Shown in pieces: positions 9,159-18,184 of a DNA stretch of 64,000 nt. The DNA is from Pseudoxanthomonas sp. (GTDB taxonomy: Bacteria > Pseudomonadota > Gammaproteobacteria > Xanthomonadales > Xanthomonadaceae): positions 2,294,001 through 2,358,000 of the forward strand of contig NZ_CP114978.1 of the NCBI RefSeq assembly GCF_027498035.1, given 5' to 3'. Each line of letters begins with the position of its first letter. Within the stretch, counting starts at the first letter, position 1. The notes under the pieces were generated by a model. That model saw only the letters and a list, made by a program, of their open reading frames with translations, was not told the DNA's origin and searched no databases. The position numbers and the translations under genes are program-made.

Positions 9159-9653
9159 ATGCATCCAATCACTGGCGCGCTCGTCGCGATGCTAGCCGGG
9201 CTCGCGGCACGTGATGCGCAGGTGCCCACGCCCGTGTTCCCGCTACAGGGCACCTGGACCCTGGTCGCCGCCGACAAACGCCTGGCCGATGGCGCGACGG
9301 TGCGCGATTACGGGGAACACCCCAAAGGCAGGCTCATGGTTGACGCGCAGGGTCGCTATTCGTTGCAGATCTTCAAGTCCGAACGCCTGCGCTTTGCCAG
9401 TGACAGCAAGGTCGATGGCAGCCCCGACGCCTTCAGTTCCGCGGTGATGGGCAGCAGCACCCATTACGGCACGCTGACGCTCGACGAGCATGCCGGCCTG
9501 CTGGTTTTCTCGATCGAAGGCGCGTCGTTCCCCAACTGGGAAAGCACGGTCCAGCGGCGTCAATACACGCTCGACGGCGCGGAGCTGCGTTACCAGGTAC
9601 CGCCCAGGGCGGATGGGAGCATCCCCATTTCAGTGTGGCGCCGACTCGAGTGA
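9159..9653 (+). CDS. Lipocalin-like domain protein
   Basis: 164 residues. A short hydrophobic N-terminus precedes LQGTWTLVAADKRLADG, GRLMVDAQGRYSLQIFK and a beta-rich remainder ending SIPISVWRRLE. This is the pattern of the lipocalin-like (Lipocalin_5) family, small beta-barrel proteins of unknown ligand. A Shine-Dalgarno-like GAGGAG lies upstream. It is divergently paired with the LysR gene and probably controlled by it. Confidence 0.75.
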   Translation: MHPITGALVAMLAGLAARDAQVPTPVFPLQGTWTLVAADKRLADGATVRDYGEHPKGRLMVDAQGRYSLQIFKSERLRFASDSKVDGSPDAFSSAVMGSSTHYGTLTLDEHAGLLVFSIEGASFPNWESTVQRRQYTLDGAELRYQVPPRADGSIPISVWRRLE

Positions 9654-9673
9654 AGTCCACGTTTGAAACAAAC

Positions 9674-9770
9674 AAAACCGGGGTCAAACAAAACCGGGGT
9701 CAGAGTGCCCTTTCCACTTTCCAAAGAAAGGGAAAGGGCACTCTGACCCCGGTTTTCTGACCCCGGTTTT
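9674..9770. repeat. Nested double REP palindrome between convergent genes
   Basis: The outer part holds two copies of AAAACCGGGGTCA on the left and two inverted copies on the right, so one palindrome sits inside another. The inner arm continues GAGTGCCCTTTCC. It fills the gap between two convergent genes and touches the stop codon of the left-pointing one, so it probably works as a two-way terminator. The doubled outer ends suggest a partial duplication during REP movement. Confidence 0.9.
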
Positions 9771-10019
9771 CTACTCCACGCGCTGTACCCGCTTGCGATA
9801 CGCAGCGACGTTGTCGCCATCGATGCGTGTCTGCCGGGTGCCGGTGATCTTGTCGACCTTGTCGTTCGAGCCAGTCACCGGCTTGGCGTCCACCGCTGTT
9901 TCGCGCTCGAACGCATGCGACTTGTCGGTGTTGCGGTAGAAGCGGTACAGCGCCCAGTACAGCGCCGCGGCGCCGGTAGGGCCGATTGCGAGCAGCCAGA
10001 GTCCACCGTCGTCGCTCAT
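9771..10019 (-). CDS. Small membrane protein of the SPFH operon
   Basis: 82 residues starting at MSDDGGLWLLAIG. One hydrophobic segment (about 7-25) is followed by a basic soluble tail. The start codon overlaps the stop of the upstream zinc-ribbon gene (ATGA), indicating translational coupling. A longer frame extends upstream but lies inside the neighbouring gene. Function unknown; context links it to the zinc-ribbon and SPFH proteins. Confidence 0.7.
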   Translation of the reverse strand: MSDDGGLWLLAIGPTGAAALYWALYRFYRNTDKSHAFERETAVDAKPVTGSNDKVDKITGTRQTRIDGDNVAAYRKRVQRVE

Positions 10020-11341
10020 GATGCGTGCGCCAGGAACCAGAGGGCAGCGCCTTCCAGGAACGTGCCCACGGTCAACGCCACGCTGAGCAGCTTCCACTGC
10101 TGGATCGGCACGCTGCCCATCGTCTCTCCGGTGCGGCCATTGACCGCGATGTAGTGCAGCATGCCGCCGTTGCGGCCGGGCTGGTGGTAGGAATACAGCC
10201 ACACCGGCAGGTACATCGCCACCCAGCGCGTGCCGTGCACGGCCAGGCGCTCCTGCTCCCAGCGCACGCCGCGATCGAAGCGGGCCACCGACGCATGCAC
10301 CTGCGCGCGTGCGATCGACAGCAGCTGGTCTTCCAGGCGCGGGCGCAGTTGCTCCACGTCACGGTCACGCTTCTCCGAGGTGAAGCCGGACAGGTAGGAC
10401 GCGTTCCACTTCACCGCGTTCTTGGTGTCGAACGGCAGGATGGCGTTGATGATGTTGTTGGTGTTGGTGCCTGTATCCAGGTTGCCACGCGTGGCGGACG
10501 ACTCAATCGGCAGGTCGTCGACGGTAAAGTCCACGTGCCGGTCGATGCGGTACACGTCGGCGTCGTAGTAGGTCTGCTTGTTCTTGTCATTGCCGCGGGT
10601 ATACCGACGCGTCTCGACCTCGCCGTGGCCAGCAACGTCCGCGCTCACGTTGCCGTCGACGATCATGTAGGGCAGGTAGACGCCGACCACGTTCTCCGGC
10701 GTGAACTGTTCCTTGAAGGCCTTCAATGCGAACAGCCGTCGCTTGTCGACGAACTGGCGAATGCGCGCCACCGCATCGTCCTGCTTGATGTGGAACGGCA
10801 GCACCGCATCTGGCACCGCGCCGTTGGGAATCTGCTCGTTGACGCCGAACACATGCCGGCACCAGTGGCAGCGTGCCGTCATCGCGTGGTCGGTGTTGAC
10901 CGTCACTTCGGCACCGCAGCCAGTGCACTTGAACGTCATCAGGCTGGCAGCATCGGCCGCGATATCGCGCGCACCAGAAGCGATGACCGTGCCGCTGAGC
11001 TGGTCGATGCCCTCGCCGAAGCCGAACGCCTCCTCCACACGTTCGCCACGCCATTCGTGGCGGCAATACAGGCAGATCAGCAGGTCGGTACCGGCACGCT
11101 GGCGGATGTCGGTTGAACCGCACTTCGGACAACGGTTGAGGCCGTCCTTGAGTTCGTCGCTGGCGGTGTCGATGGCCTGTGGATCGGGCGCCAGCAGTTC
11201 GTCGCGGATCGGCCCGGGCAGCGTGGTGGGATCGACGCCCAGCTCGCCCGGCAACGGCGGAACGTCCTGCGGCGAGCCGGGGCCGGGGCTGGCCGGAACC
11301 GGCGGTGGTGGCAGCGGGGGTGGACCCTGCGTATTCGACAT
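10016..11341 (-). CDS. Zinc-ribbon membrane protein of the SPFH operon
   Basis: 441 residues. A Pro-rich N-terminus (1-45) precedes a TFIIB-like zinc ribbon (RCPKCGSTD ... LLICLYCRHEW, Cys about 71, 74, 90, 93). A second four-Cys ribbon follows (FKCTGCGAE ... ARCHWCRHVF). A long beta-rich middle region comes next, and a C-terminal hydrophobic pair near 410-438 anchors it. Similar proteins occur beside SPFH-domain proteins in many bacteria, and no role is established. It sits between the SPFH gene (17-base gap) and the small membrane gene (4-base overlap). Confidence 0.75.
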   Translation of the reverse strand: MSNTQGPPPLPPPPVPASPGPGSPQDVPPLPGELGVDPTTLPGPIRDELLAPDPQAIDTASDELKDGLNRCPKCGSTDIRQRAGTDLLICLYCRHEWRGERVEEAFGFGEGIDQLSGTVIASGARDIAADAASLMTFKCTGCGAEVTVNTDHAMTARCHWCRHVFGVNEQIPNGAVPDAVLPFHIKQDDAVARIRQFVDKRRLFALKAFKEQFTPENVVGVYLPYMIVDGNVSADVAGHGEVETRRYTRGNDKNKQTYYDADVYRIDRHVDFTVDDLPIESSATRGNLDTGTNTNNIINAILPFDTKNAVKWNASYLSGFTSEKRDRDVEQLRPRLEDQLLSIARAQVHASVARFDRGVRWEQERLAVHGTRWVAMYLPVWLYSYHQPGRNGGMLHYIAVNGRTGETMGSVPIQQWKLLSVALTVGTFLEGAALWFLAHAS

Positions 11342-11358
11342 GGTGCGCAGTCCGCCCT

Positions 11359-12510
11359 TTACAGGCCCAGCGCCTTGGCCTTGAGCGCGTCGTAGTCGCC
11401 CTGCGTGATCAGGCCCAGGTCCAGCATCTCCTTGGCCTTCTTCAGCTTGGCCACCGGATCGTCAGCCGCGGGCGCGGCCGGGGTGGCCGGCTGCTGCAGG
11501 CTGCCGATGCCGCCGGCCATGCCCGATGCCATCCCCAAGCCGACCAGCCCCGCCGCGCCACCGTGTTCGCCGGCCGATTGCATGCCCTGGGCCACGCTGG
11601 CCTGCAGGTTGGAGTTGCCGCGCGAACCGGACAGCGCATCGGCGCGCTGCACGGTCTTGAGCAGCTCGCGGGTGTTGGCGTCGTATTCGATCGACACGAT
11701 GGCCGTCTTGACGATGGCCAGGCCGCGGTCGGACTTCCACTGGTAACCGGCTTCCACCGCATCGGACAGGCTCTTGGCAAAGCCGAGCGAATCCTGCTGC
11801 AGCTTGGTGATTCGGTTGCCCTTGCCGGGATCGTTGCTGTACAGGCTGAAGGCCGGCGCGAGCGAACCCACCACTTCGTTGAACAGCTGGCTGGCCGCGG
11901 CGTTGTCCAGGTCGGTGAAGTCGAATACCTGGCCCGGCTGCAGGTAAGCGGCCGGCACGAAGTTCTTCACGAACAGGATCGGGTCGAGGATCTTCAGCGT
12001 GTACGAGCCGCGCGTGACCGCGCCAACCTGGGTATTGAGGAAACCGTCGTCCCAGTAGATTTCCGACTGGGTGCCGAAACGGTTGTCCGGCAACTCCTTC
12101 AGCGAGACGAAATATGCCGCCTGCTGCGCGCCCGGCTGGCCACCGAACTTGAAGCGCTCCCAGCTCGCCTTGACCAGCGAGGCAAGCAGCCCATCGCCAG
12201 CATAGATCGAGGTGGAATTGAGGTCGTCCGAGCGCCATTCATAGCCACCGGCCTCGGCCGCGAAGCCGGTGATCTTGCCGTCCTGGAACAACAGCAGGCC
12301 GTAGCCTTCGGGCACGACGATCTTGGAGCCGTTGGTGATGATGTTCGACGAACCCTTGGTGTTCGAACCGCGCCCGGCGTTGGTGCCCTGCGGCACCGCC
12401 GCGAACAGCGCCGCCGTCGACGGCAGGCCCTCGGGGATAGTGTAGAAATCCTTCCACTGGTCGGCCAGCACGCCACCCACCGATCCCACCACTGCCTGTA
12501 CAAGACCCAT
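11359..12510 (-). CDS. SPFH-domain protein with C-terminal SHOCT-like tail
   Basis: About 383 residues from MGLVQAVVGSVG. It belongs to the SPFH group annotated as 'virion core protein' or YdjI-like. The sequence has IITNGSKIVVPEGYGLLLFQDGKI near residue 55 and a band-7-like body to about 300. After a Gly/Ala/Pro linker the end reads KLKKAKEMLDLGLITQGDYD, a SHOCT motif. SPFH proteins form oligomeric rings or membrane scaffolds. It is first in a three-gene leftward operon. Confidence 0.85.
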   Translation of the reverse strand: MGLVQAVVGSVGGVLADQWKDFYTIPEGLPSTAALFAAVPQGTNAGRGSNTKGSSNIITNGSKIVVPEGYGLLLFQDGKITGFAAEAGGYEWRSDDLNSTSIYAGDGLLASLVKASWERFKFGGQPGAQQAAYFVSLKELPDNRFGTQSEIYWDDGFLNTQVGAVTRGSYTLKILDPILFVKNFVPAAYLQPGQVFDFTDLDNAAASQLFNEVVGSLAPAFSLYSNDPGKGNRITKLQQDSLGFAKSLSDAVEAGYQWKSDRGLAIVKTAIVSIEYDANTRELLKTVQRADALSGSRGNSNLQASVAQGMQSAGEHGGAAGLVGLGMASGMAGGIGSLQQPATPAAPAADDPVAKLKKAKEMLDLGLITQGDYDALKAKALGL

Positions 12511-12899
12511 GTCCGCTCTCCGCGATTCGTGGCCGGCCCGTGTGCCCGCCATGCGCGGTGGACTATACCTGCCCTGATGGCAAGTTCATGACCTGCCGGA
12601 CGGGGGATGTCGAACGCCTGGCGGGTTTCCGCCGCTTGCGAATGCACCGTGCGCCACCTCGGGAAACCCCTCCACTGGCACTCCGCACGCAGCAGATACA
12701 ACGCCGCGCATCACGCCTCATACAGATCCACGCTGCGTGGCCTGATGCGCTTGCACGGGCGCCCCAGAATCGGCCGGTTCTGCGCGAGTCGCTCACGACG
12801 CATGTCGCCCGGATAGGTCTTCCCGCGCACCCACATGACCTGCACGGACCAGCGAGGATCGTGAACGGGCCCCAGGATCTTTCCCGGCTCCGCGACCTT
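12511..12899. other. Intergenic stretch, no convincing gene
   Basis: About 390 bases between two leftward genes. Open frames run through it on both strands, but their products are Arg/Cys/Ser-rich with no domain, as expected for chance frames in GC-rich DNA. It contains the promoter region of the SPFH operon; nothing else is visible. Confidence 0.5.
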
Positions 12900-13925
12900 C
12901 TAGACTGGCGCCGATTCCACCACGCGTCCCTTGCCACGACGCTTGGCCGCGTAGAGCGCCGCGTCCGCGCGACGCATCACGTCAACGGCCCGGTCGCCGG
13001 GCTGGATCCGGGCGAATCCAGCGCTGAAGCCAAAGCGCGCCCCATGCACATCCAATGCACGCACCTCCGCAAGCAGGCCCTCCAGGATCAACCGCATCGC
13101 CGCACTATCCTGGCCGAGCGCGATCATCCCGAATTCCTCCCCACCCAACCGCCCCTTGGCAACAAGATCCGGAAGCTTGCGCAATTCCTGCGCCAATGCC
13201 TTCAGCACCTCGTCTCCGCCTTCGTGGCCATGCCGCTCATTGATCGCTTTGAAGTCATCCAGGTCCAGCATGGCGAAATAGGAGGCACTGCGCGTGGACT
13301 GTACGCAGGCGAACTCCAACTGGGCGAGCAGCGCACGCCGGTTAGGCAATCCGGTCAGCGCATCGGTTTCGGATAAAAGCCTGAACTCCTCCTTGAGCCG
13401 GAATGTCGTGCGCAGGCTGAGGACAACCGCATGATTGAGACCCAGGCTGACCAGGCATGACGTCACCACCATGATGGCCGCCAGCTTTACATTCAGGCTG
13501 GGTGGAATGGCATGCGGCTGTCCGAGCAGGAAGATCGCCCAGATCAAGACCACGAGCAGCAGGTAGTCGCGGCGCAGCGCAACCACGCCGGCGAAGCCCA
13601 CCGACATCAGGATTGCCGTGGGCAGCGTCAACAGATCGCCCTGGCTGCGCATCATGGACAATTCCATCCGGAATGCCACGGCTAGCAGAATCCCATAGAT
13701 GATCGTCCCCACGCGCCATCTGTGGACGCTGGCGGTAACGCCTTTCCAGACGCAGATGCCAACCAGCATCAGCAACATCACCCAGGTCATCGGGACCGAC
13801 GCAACGTCCACTTCCGGGTTCACCACGAGGCTTGTGACCCAGGCGATGATCGCCACGACCTGCAGGCTCGTCGTCGAGCGCCTGAGCATCGCCCTGACGT
13901 GCTCAAGATACAAAGTCGAATCCAT
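12900..13925 (-). CDS. Membrane-anchored diguanylate cyclase (GGDEF)
   Basis: 341 residues. Six hydrophobic segments cover about residues 18-165. A GGDEF domain follows with TDALTGLPNRRALL and the active-site motif LGGEEFGMIAL. Cyclic di-GMP synthesis is expected. The architecture resembles the enzyme at 1.3 kb but the membrane part is unrelated in sequence, so the two probably sense different things. It is the only gene of its unit. Confidence 0.9.
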   Translation of the reverse strand: MDSTLYLEHVRAMLRRSTTSLQVVAIIAWVTSLVVNPEVDVASVPMTWVMLLMLVGICVWKGVTASVHRWRVGTIIYGILLAVAFRMELSMMRSQGDLLTLPTAILMSVGFAGVVALRRDYLLLVVLIWAIFLLGQPHAIPPSLNVKLAAIMVVTSCLVSLGLNHAVVLSLRTTFRLKEEFRLLSETDALTGLPNRRALLAQLEFACVQSTRSASYFAMLDLDDFKAINERHGHEGGDEVLKALAQELRKLPDLVAKGRLGGEEFGMIALGQDSAAMRLILEGLLAEVRALDVHGARFGFSAGFARIQPGDRAVDVMRRADAALYAAKRRGKGRVVESAPV

Positions 13926-14237
13926 GCTCCCCCTTCTGCACGCCTCGCGCCAAACAGACGTTATCTTCTACGCGTCCGGCCGTGATGCCACGGTTGACGC
14001 AGGTCAACGTCTGCTGCGACCCACTGACAGGGACATTCCCCGCCATGGGAAGGCGCTGGCTGGGGGCCATTGCGGTATCGCAATCTTGTCGAAACAGCCC
14101 GTAAGGGCACGGCACGCGGCCCCGCCTGACGGGCGTCCACGCTGCGCCGGGTAGCACATCTGCGACACCGGGGAGAGGTCAGGGGCTGGATCGGCGAGAG
14201 GGTGTACGTCCACCACCGATCCCAGCCTTGCGCCAAC
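13926..14237. other. Intergenic stretch, nothing recognised
   Basis: About 310 bases upstream of the GGDEF gene and downstream of the SDR gene, both leftward. It must hold the GGDEF promoter. Short open frames give no recognisable product. Confidence 0.4.
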
Positions 14238-14984
14238 TTATCTGTAGCCGCCGCCAGCCTTGACCAGCTCGCCAGTGAGCCAAGCGGCATCGTCGGAGGC
14301 CAGGAACACCGCCACCGAAGCGATGTCGTCCGGGCTACCGATGCGGCCCAGCGGTGTCTGCGCGACGATCTGCGACTGGAACTCCGAGCCGATGAATCCG
14401 GCCGCCTGCGCGCCTTCGGTATCCACCATGCCTGGGTTGACGCTGTTGACGCGGATGCCGCGCGGGCCCAACTCACGCGCCAGCACGCCGGTGATGGCAT
14501 CCACAGCACCCTTGGTGGCCGAGTAGACGGCCATGCCCGGCGGGGTGATGGTGCTGACGATCGAGCCGATGTTGATGATGCTCCCGCCCTGGCCCAGGTG
14601 CCCGGACGCGGCCTGCGTGACCTGCAGCAGACCCAGCACATTCACGTCGAACTGTCGTCGGAAGTGCGCTGCGCTGATGTCCTCAAGCGGCGCCACTTCG
14701 TAAACCCCGGAGTTGTTGACCAGGATGTCGAGCTGGCCGAAGTGTTCCACCGCCGCCGCCACCAGCGACTGGGCCTGATCGAGCTGTGACACATCGGCCT
14801 GGACGGCCACCGCCTGACCACCGGCCTGGATGATGCGCGCGACCACCGCGTCGGCGCCGCTGCGACTGGACGCGTAGTTGACGACGACCGATGCGCCTTC
14901 CGCCGCCAGGGCCAGCGCGATCCCGGCACCAATGCCCTTGGACGCACCCGTGACCACGGCCACCTTACCTGCGAGCTTGCTCAT
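14238..14984 (-). CDS. Short-chain dehydrogenase/reductase (3-oxoacyl-ACP reductase-like)
   Basis: 248 residues from MSKLAGKVAVVTG. All classical SDR elements are present: TGASKGIG for NAD(P) binding, NNSG, a catalytic Ser in IGSIVS, YSATK (Tyr and Lys), and PGMVDTEG. The frame stays open upstream, but that extension lies outside the family. The C-terminus ends GGGYR. Substrate unknown. It lies downstream of the two-component system on the same strand, with about 190 bases between, so cotranscription is uncertain. Confidence 0.9.
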   Translation of the reverse strand: MSKLAGKVAVVTGASKGIGAGIALALAAEGASVVVNYASSRSGADAVVARIIQAGGQAVAVQADVSQLDQAQSLVAAAVEHFGQLDILVNNSGVYEVAPLEDISAAHFRRQFDVNVLGLLQVTQAASGHLGQGGSIINIGSIVSTITPPGMAVYSATKGAVDAITGVLARELGPRGIRVNSVNPGMVDTEGAQAAGFIGSEFQSQIVAQTPLGRIGSPDDIASVAVFLASDDAAWLTGELVKAGGGYR

Positions 14985-15177
14985 GTCGAGTTTCCTGATG
15001 AAGAAGAGGGAACACACGCATGCGGCCAGTGCCGATGGCGCGTGCACATCAGGAATGGGGCGCCGGCGCAGCCAGGATAAGTAGGGAAATCGGGGAGAGT
15101 GAATCCCAAAAATCCGAAGCGGCGCACCTGCGCTGGCTGCTGATCTCCCGCATCCGCATTCAGCTTCTGGCGGACGC

Positions 15178-16521
15178 CTACCCGAAGCTGATGACAAACC
15201 TCGCGCCACCACTGGAGGACGCTTCGACCTTCATCCCTGCGCGATGGAGGGCCGCGATTTCGGCCACGATCGCCAGCCCCAGCCCGCTCCCATCGCCTTC
15301 ATGATTCGCGCGGTAGAAACGCTCCACCACGCGTGCCCGGTCAGCTTCCGCAATTCCCGCCCCGTCATCCTCAACGAACAGCTGCGGTGGAGACTCCGTG
15401 ACGCCAACCGTCACCAGGCCCCCTGCCCGACCGTAGCGCAGGGCATTGTCGATCAGGTTGGCAAGCACCTCGCGAAGCAGTTGCGGCTCGCCAAGGGCCT
15501 CAACCGGGGCTTCCGGCCCGTCGTATCCAAGGTCCACCCCGAGCTGGATGGCGCGGTCGGCGTGGTACTCGACTTCCTCGCGGGCCAGAAGCGCCAGATC
15601 AAGATGCACGAAGCTGAGCTGGCTCTCGGCGGCGTTGGCGGACCGGTTCAGGGTCAGCAGTTGCTCGACCAGGCGGCGCAGGCGCGTCAGTCCATTGAGC
15701 GCGTGCGTCACCGCTTCACGTTGACCGGTGGGGTCCCGTTCCCGAAGCGCGCTTTCGATCTGGACCTGGAGCACCGCCAGAGGCGTTCGAAGCTGGTGAG
15801 CCGCATTACTGATGAAGCGCTGCTGTGCCTGCTGGGCGTTCGTCAGGCGTCCAATCAGGGCGTTCATGGCATCAAAGGCGGGCTGAAGCTCGGCCGGGCC
15901 ATGGAGTCGCTCGGGCGATTGCCGTAGCTGGGTCTCGTTGTAGCCGGCCAGACGCCGGGCCGCTTGCCGGGCAGCGGAGGCAACCGCTGAGGTGGCTGAT
16001 GCCAGCAGCAGCGCGGCAAGGCCAATGACACCAAGTTGGAGCGGGATGCTGGCAAGCAGCAAGTGGTAGCGGAGCAACCTGCGCTTCCGCAACGTCTCTC
16101 CTACCCGGATCTCCGTGAAGGTCGTCCCGTCCAGGCCATACAACCTGACCTGGGCGACCCGGATACGGCGACCGTCGTAACGAGTGTCGTAAACGCTTTG
16201 ACCACTGTCCGACAGGTCGTCAGCGGCAGGGATGGGATCGCCCAGCGCCCGCGCCGCAGGTGATGGTCGAAGCTGGACGTAGAGCTGGTCGACGCTATCC
16301 CACTTGACCATCTCCACGGCCTTGGGAGGTAGCCAGGGCCCGCCACTCCGTTGCGATTCGACCGCTTCATGACCAAGAGCGGTAGCCGAATCGACAAGCC
16401 AGCCGTCGAACACCTTGTCGGCGAAATAAGAGGCCAGCAGGAACGAAGCAACTGCGCCCGCCAGGAGCAGCGGCAGCAGCATCCACAGCCGGCGACTGAG
16501 TAATCCACGCAGGCTGCCCAT
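15178..16521 (-). CDS. Sensor histidine kinase (TctE/QseC-like)
   Basis: 447 residues from the ATG at 16521; a GTG at 16533 overlapping the regulator's stop would add four residues. It has two membrane helices (about 10-30 and 150-175) enclosing a periplasmic sensor, and a HisKA box NAAHQLRTPLAVLQ with the phosphorylated His. The HATPase domain carries NLIDNALRYG, VEDDGAGI and GDGSGLGLAIV. Together with the regulator it forms an OmpR-class two-component system of the TctDE type; tricarboxylate sensing is known for the namesake but not shown here. Confidence 0.9.
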   Translation of the reverse strand: MGSLRGLLSRRLWMLLPLLLAGAVASFLLASYFADKVFDGWLVDSATALGHEAVESQRSGGPWLPPKAVEMVKWDSVDQLYVQLRPSPAARALGDPIPAADDLSDSGQSVYDTRYDGRRIRVAQVRLYGLDGTTFTEIRVGETLRKRRLLRYHLLLASIPLQLGVIGLAALLLASATSAVASAARQAARRLAGYNETQLRQSPERLHGPAELQPAFDAMNALIGRLTNAQQAQQRFISNAAHQLRTPLAVLQVQIESALRERDPTGQREAVTHALNGLTRLRRLVEQLLTLNRSANAAESQLSFVHLDLALLAREEVEYHADRAIQLGVDLGYDGPEAPVEALGEPQLLREVLANLIDNALRYGRAGGLVTVGVTESPPQLFVEDDGAGIAEADRARVVERFYRANHEGDGSGLGLAIVAEIAALHRAGMKVEASSSGGARFVISFG

Positions 16522-16525
16522 GGCC

Positions 16526-17203
16526 TTATTCACGGTCGACGAGCTCCAGGCGATATCCCAGGCCGCGGAGCATGCGAATGCCGACGCCGGCATCGGCGTG
16601 TTCAAGCTTGCGGCGCAACCGACTGACATGGACCTCGATCGCTGACGGATTGGCCTTGGCATGCCAGTCGTAAAGCGCCTCGAAGAAGCGCTGCTTCGAG
16701 ACGACCTTCCCCGCGTGCCGGATGAGCAACTCGAGCACCGCCAGCTCGCGTGCGGTGAGATCGAGCTCTTCTCCATTGCAGGACACGCTGCGCGCGCCGG
16801 GATCGAGTTCCAGCGAACCAAACGTATAGAGGCCGGGCGACGCTGGCTTGCGCCTTGCCAGCGCCCTGATGCGCGCTTCCAGTTCGCCCAGTGCGAATGG
16901 CTTTGCAAGGTAATCGTCGCCACCGACATCCAGGCCACGGATACGGTCCTGCAAGCCATCGCGGGCACTGAGGATGATCACCGGCAGCGTCACCGACTGC
17001 CGTCGCATCTGGGCAAGCAGATCGATGCCATCACCGTCCGGCAGGCCCAGGTCGAGGATGACCAGGTCATACGGCGTCGCGGCCAATGCAGCCATCGCCC
17101 CGCGGCCATGCGTCAGATGATCACAGGCATGGCCTGATTGGCCGAGTGCCCGGGCCAGACCTTCACCCAACAAATGATCGTCCTCGATCAACAAAATCCG
17201 CAT
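16526..17203 (-). CDS. OmpR-family response regulator
   Basis: 225 residues. The receiver domain (1-115) has EDD near residue 8, phospho-acceptor D51 in VILDLGLP, and the conserved Lys in YLAKPFAL. The C-terminal winged helix (about 125-222) includes LTARELAVLELL and EVHVSRLRRKL. It precedes and overlaps the start region of the histidine kinase gene, so the pair is one operon. Targets unknown. Confidence 0.92.
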   Translation of the reverse strand: MRILLIEDDHLLGEGLARALGQSGHACDHLTHGRGAMAALAATPYDLVILDLGLPDGDGIDLLAQMRRQSVTLPVIILSARDGLQDRIRGLDVGGDDYLAKPFALGELEARIRALARRKPASPGLYTFGSLELDPGARSVSCNGEELDLTARELAVLELLIRHAGKVVSKQRFFEALYDWHAKANPSAIEVHVSRLRRKLEHADAGVGIRMLRGLGYRLELVDRE

Positions 17204-17277
17204 AGCAAGCTTCGCGCAAGGTTCAAGAAAGGGCAGTGCAAGCCACTGGACCTACCGTCATGAGTCAAGAACGTTTT

Positions 17278-17335
17278 GAACAACTTGCGTCATCCCGCGC
17301 AGGCGGGAATGACGAAGAAAAGAATTGTTCAGACC
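17278..17335. repeat. Short palindromic repeat (CGTCATCCCGC type)
   Basis: A central palindrome at 17288-17314 (arms CGTCAT-CCCGC / GCGGG-ATGACG) is bracketed by an inverted GAACAA / TTGTTC pair. Its right end TTGTTCAGACC resembles the TTGTTGAGACC end of the element at 37246-37391, so both may belong to one small non-autonomous family. Confidence 0.75.
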
Positions 17336-17431
17336 TTCCCTGCAAGTAGATCCGGAGCGACGCCATTCTAGGCGCGCAGGCCACAGCACGGGCTGACCGC
17401 GCGTACCGCTCCGACCCAGACGGAGCCAAGC

Positions 17432-18058
17432 ATGAGCGCAGTAGCAGATAAAGCCCTTGTCACCCGGAAAGATGGCGCACAGGAAGTCACCAGCGTAAAG
17501 AATCACGTCTTGCTGCTTGACGGACGCGTTATGAAATCATTCGTCGCCGGGCGACGCAGCAAGAACAGGTTCCGGCGAGAGCTTGAAGCGCTGCGCCGGC
17601 TACAAGGCCTTGAAGGTGTTCCCGAATTGCTGCGCGCCTCGCATTCGCCGATGTGCGTGCACATGTCCCGCATCGAAGGCATCACGCTGGATCGCGCCGG
17701 CAGCGTGCCTGGTGCCGTCTTCCACAGCTTGCGGGAACTGGTCGAACGTATGCTCGATCATCGCGTCGCGCGCCACTCACTTCCCGCCCGGGATGTCCTG
17801 GTACGGCCGGATGGCTCCGCCGGCCTGGTCGACTTCGAGCGGAGCCGCAGCTGCCATTTTTCATGGTCACCCATCTGGCTGGCCTCGCGTGCGGTGACGC
17901 GCTTCCAGCTGCTGCGCCTGATCGAGGCACACGCGCCCCATCTTCTGAGCCAGCGCGAGTCGGCGACCCTTGGTATGCAGCACTGGTTACGTGCGGTCTA
18001 CCGACTCCATCTGAACCTGCGCAAGCGCTACAAGCGCCGCCTGAAGAGCATTAACTGA
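17432..18058 (+). CDS. Small kinase-like protein (RfaP/Bud32-type fold)
   Basis: 208 residues. A Lys in GRVMKSF, a Glu in RRELEAL, the hinge-like MSRIEGITLD, HSLPARDVLVRPDGSAGLVDFERS and a basic C-terminal tail (RKRYKRRLKS) follow the order of small lipopolysaccharide-core or RIO-like kinases. The catalytic loop reads ARDVLV rather than HxDxxxxN, and DFG reads DFE. It may phosphorylate an envelope sugar or be a degenerate kinase. It stands alone next to insertion-sequence debris. Confidence 0.6.
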   Translation: MSAVADKALVTRKDGAQEVTSVKNHVLLLDGRVMKSFVAGRRSKNRFRRELEALRRLQGLEGVPELLRASHSPMCVHMSRIEGITLDRAGSVPGAVFHSLRELVERMLDHRVARHSLPARDVLVRPDGSAGLVDFERSRSCHFSWSPIWLASRAVTRFQLLRLIEAHAPHLLSQRESATLGMQHWLRAVYRLHLNLRKRYKRRLKSIN

Positions 18059-18184
18059 TGGAACCATGGCAGGCGCAGGCGCGGCGCCGATGCAACGAAC
18101 AAGACAAGAAGGTGAGGTGCTCCAGCTGGCCACCTGATGCCCCACTTGCCCCCATCCGGCCAGATTCAAGCGCCATCCCCGGAT

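Noticed and set aside
12540..13376. Rightward gene of about 278 residues
   Set aside because: It overlaps the well-supported GGDEF gene in antisense and its product has no domain and biased composition.
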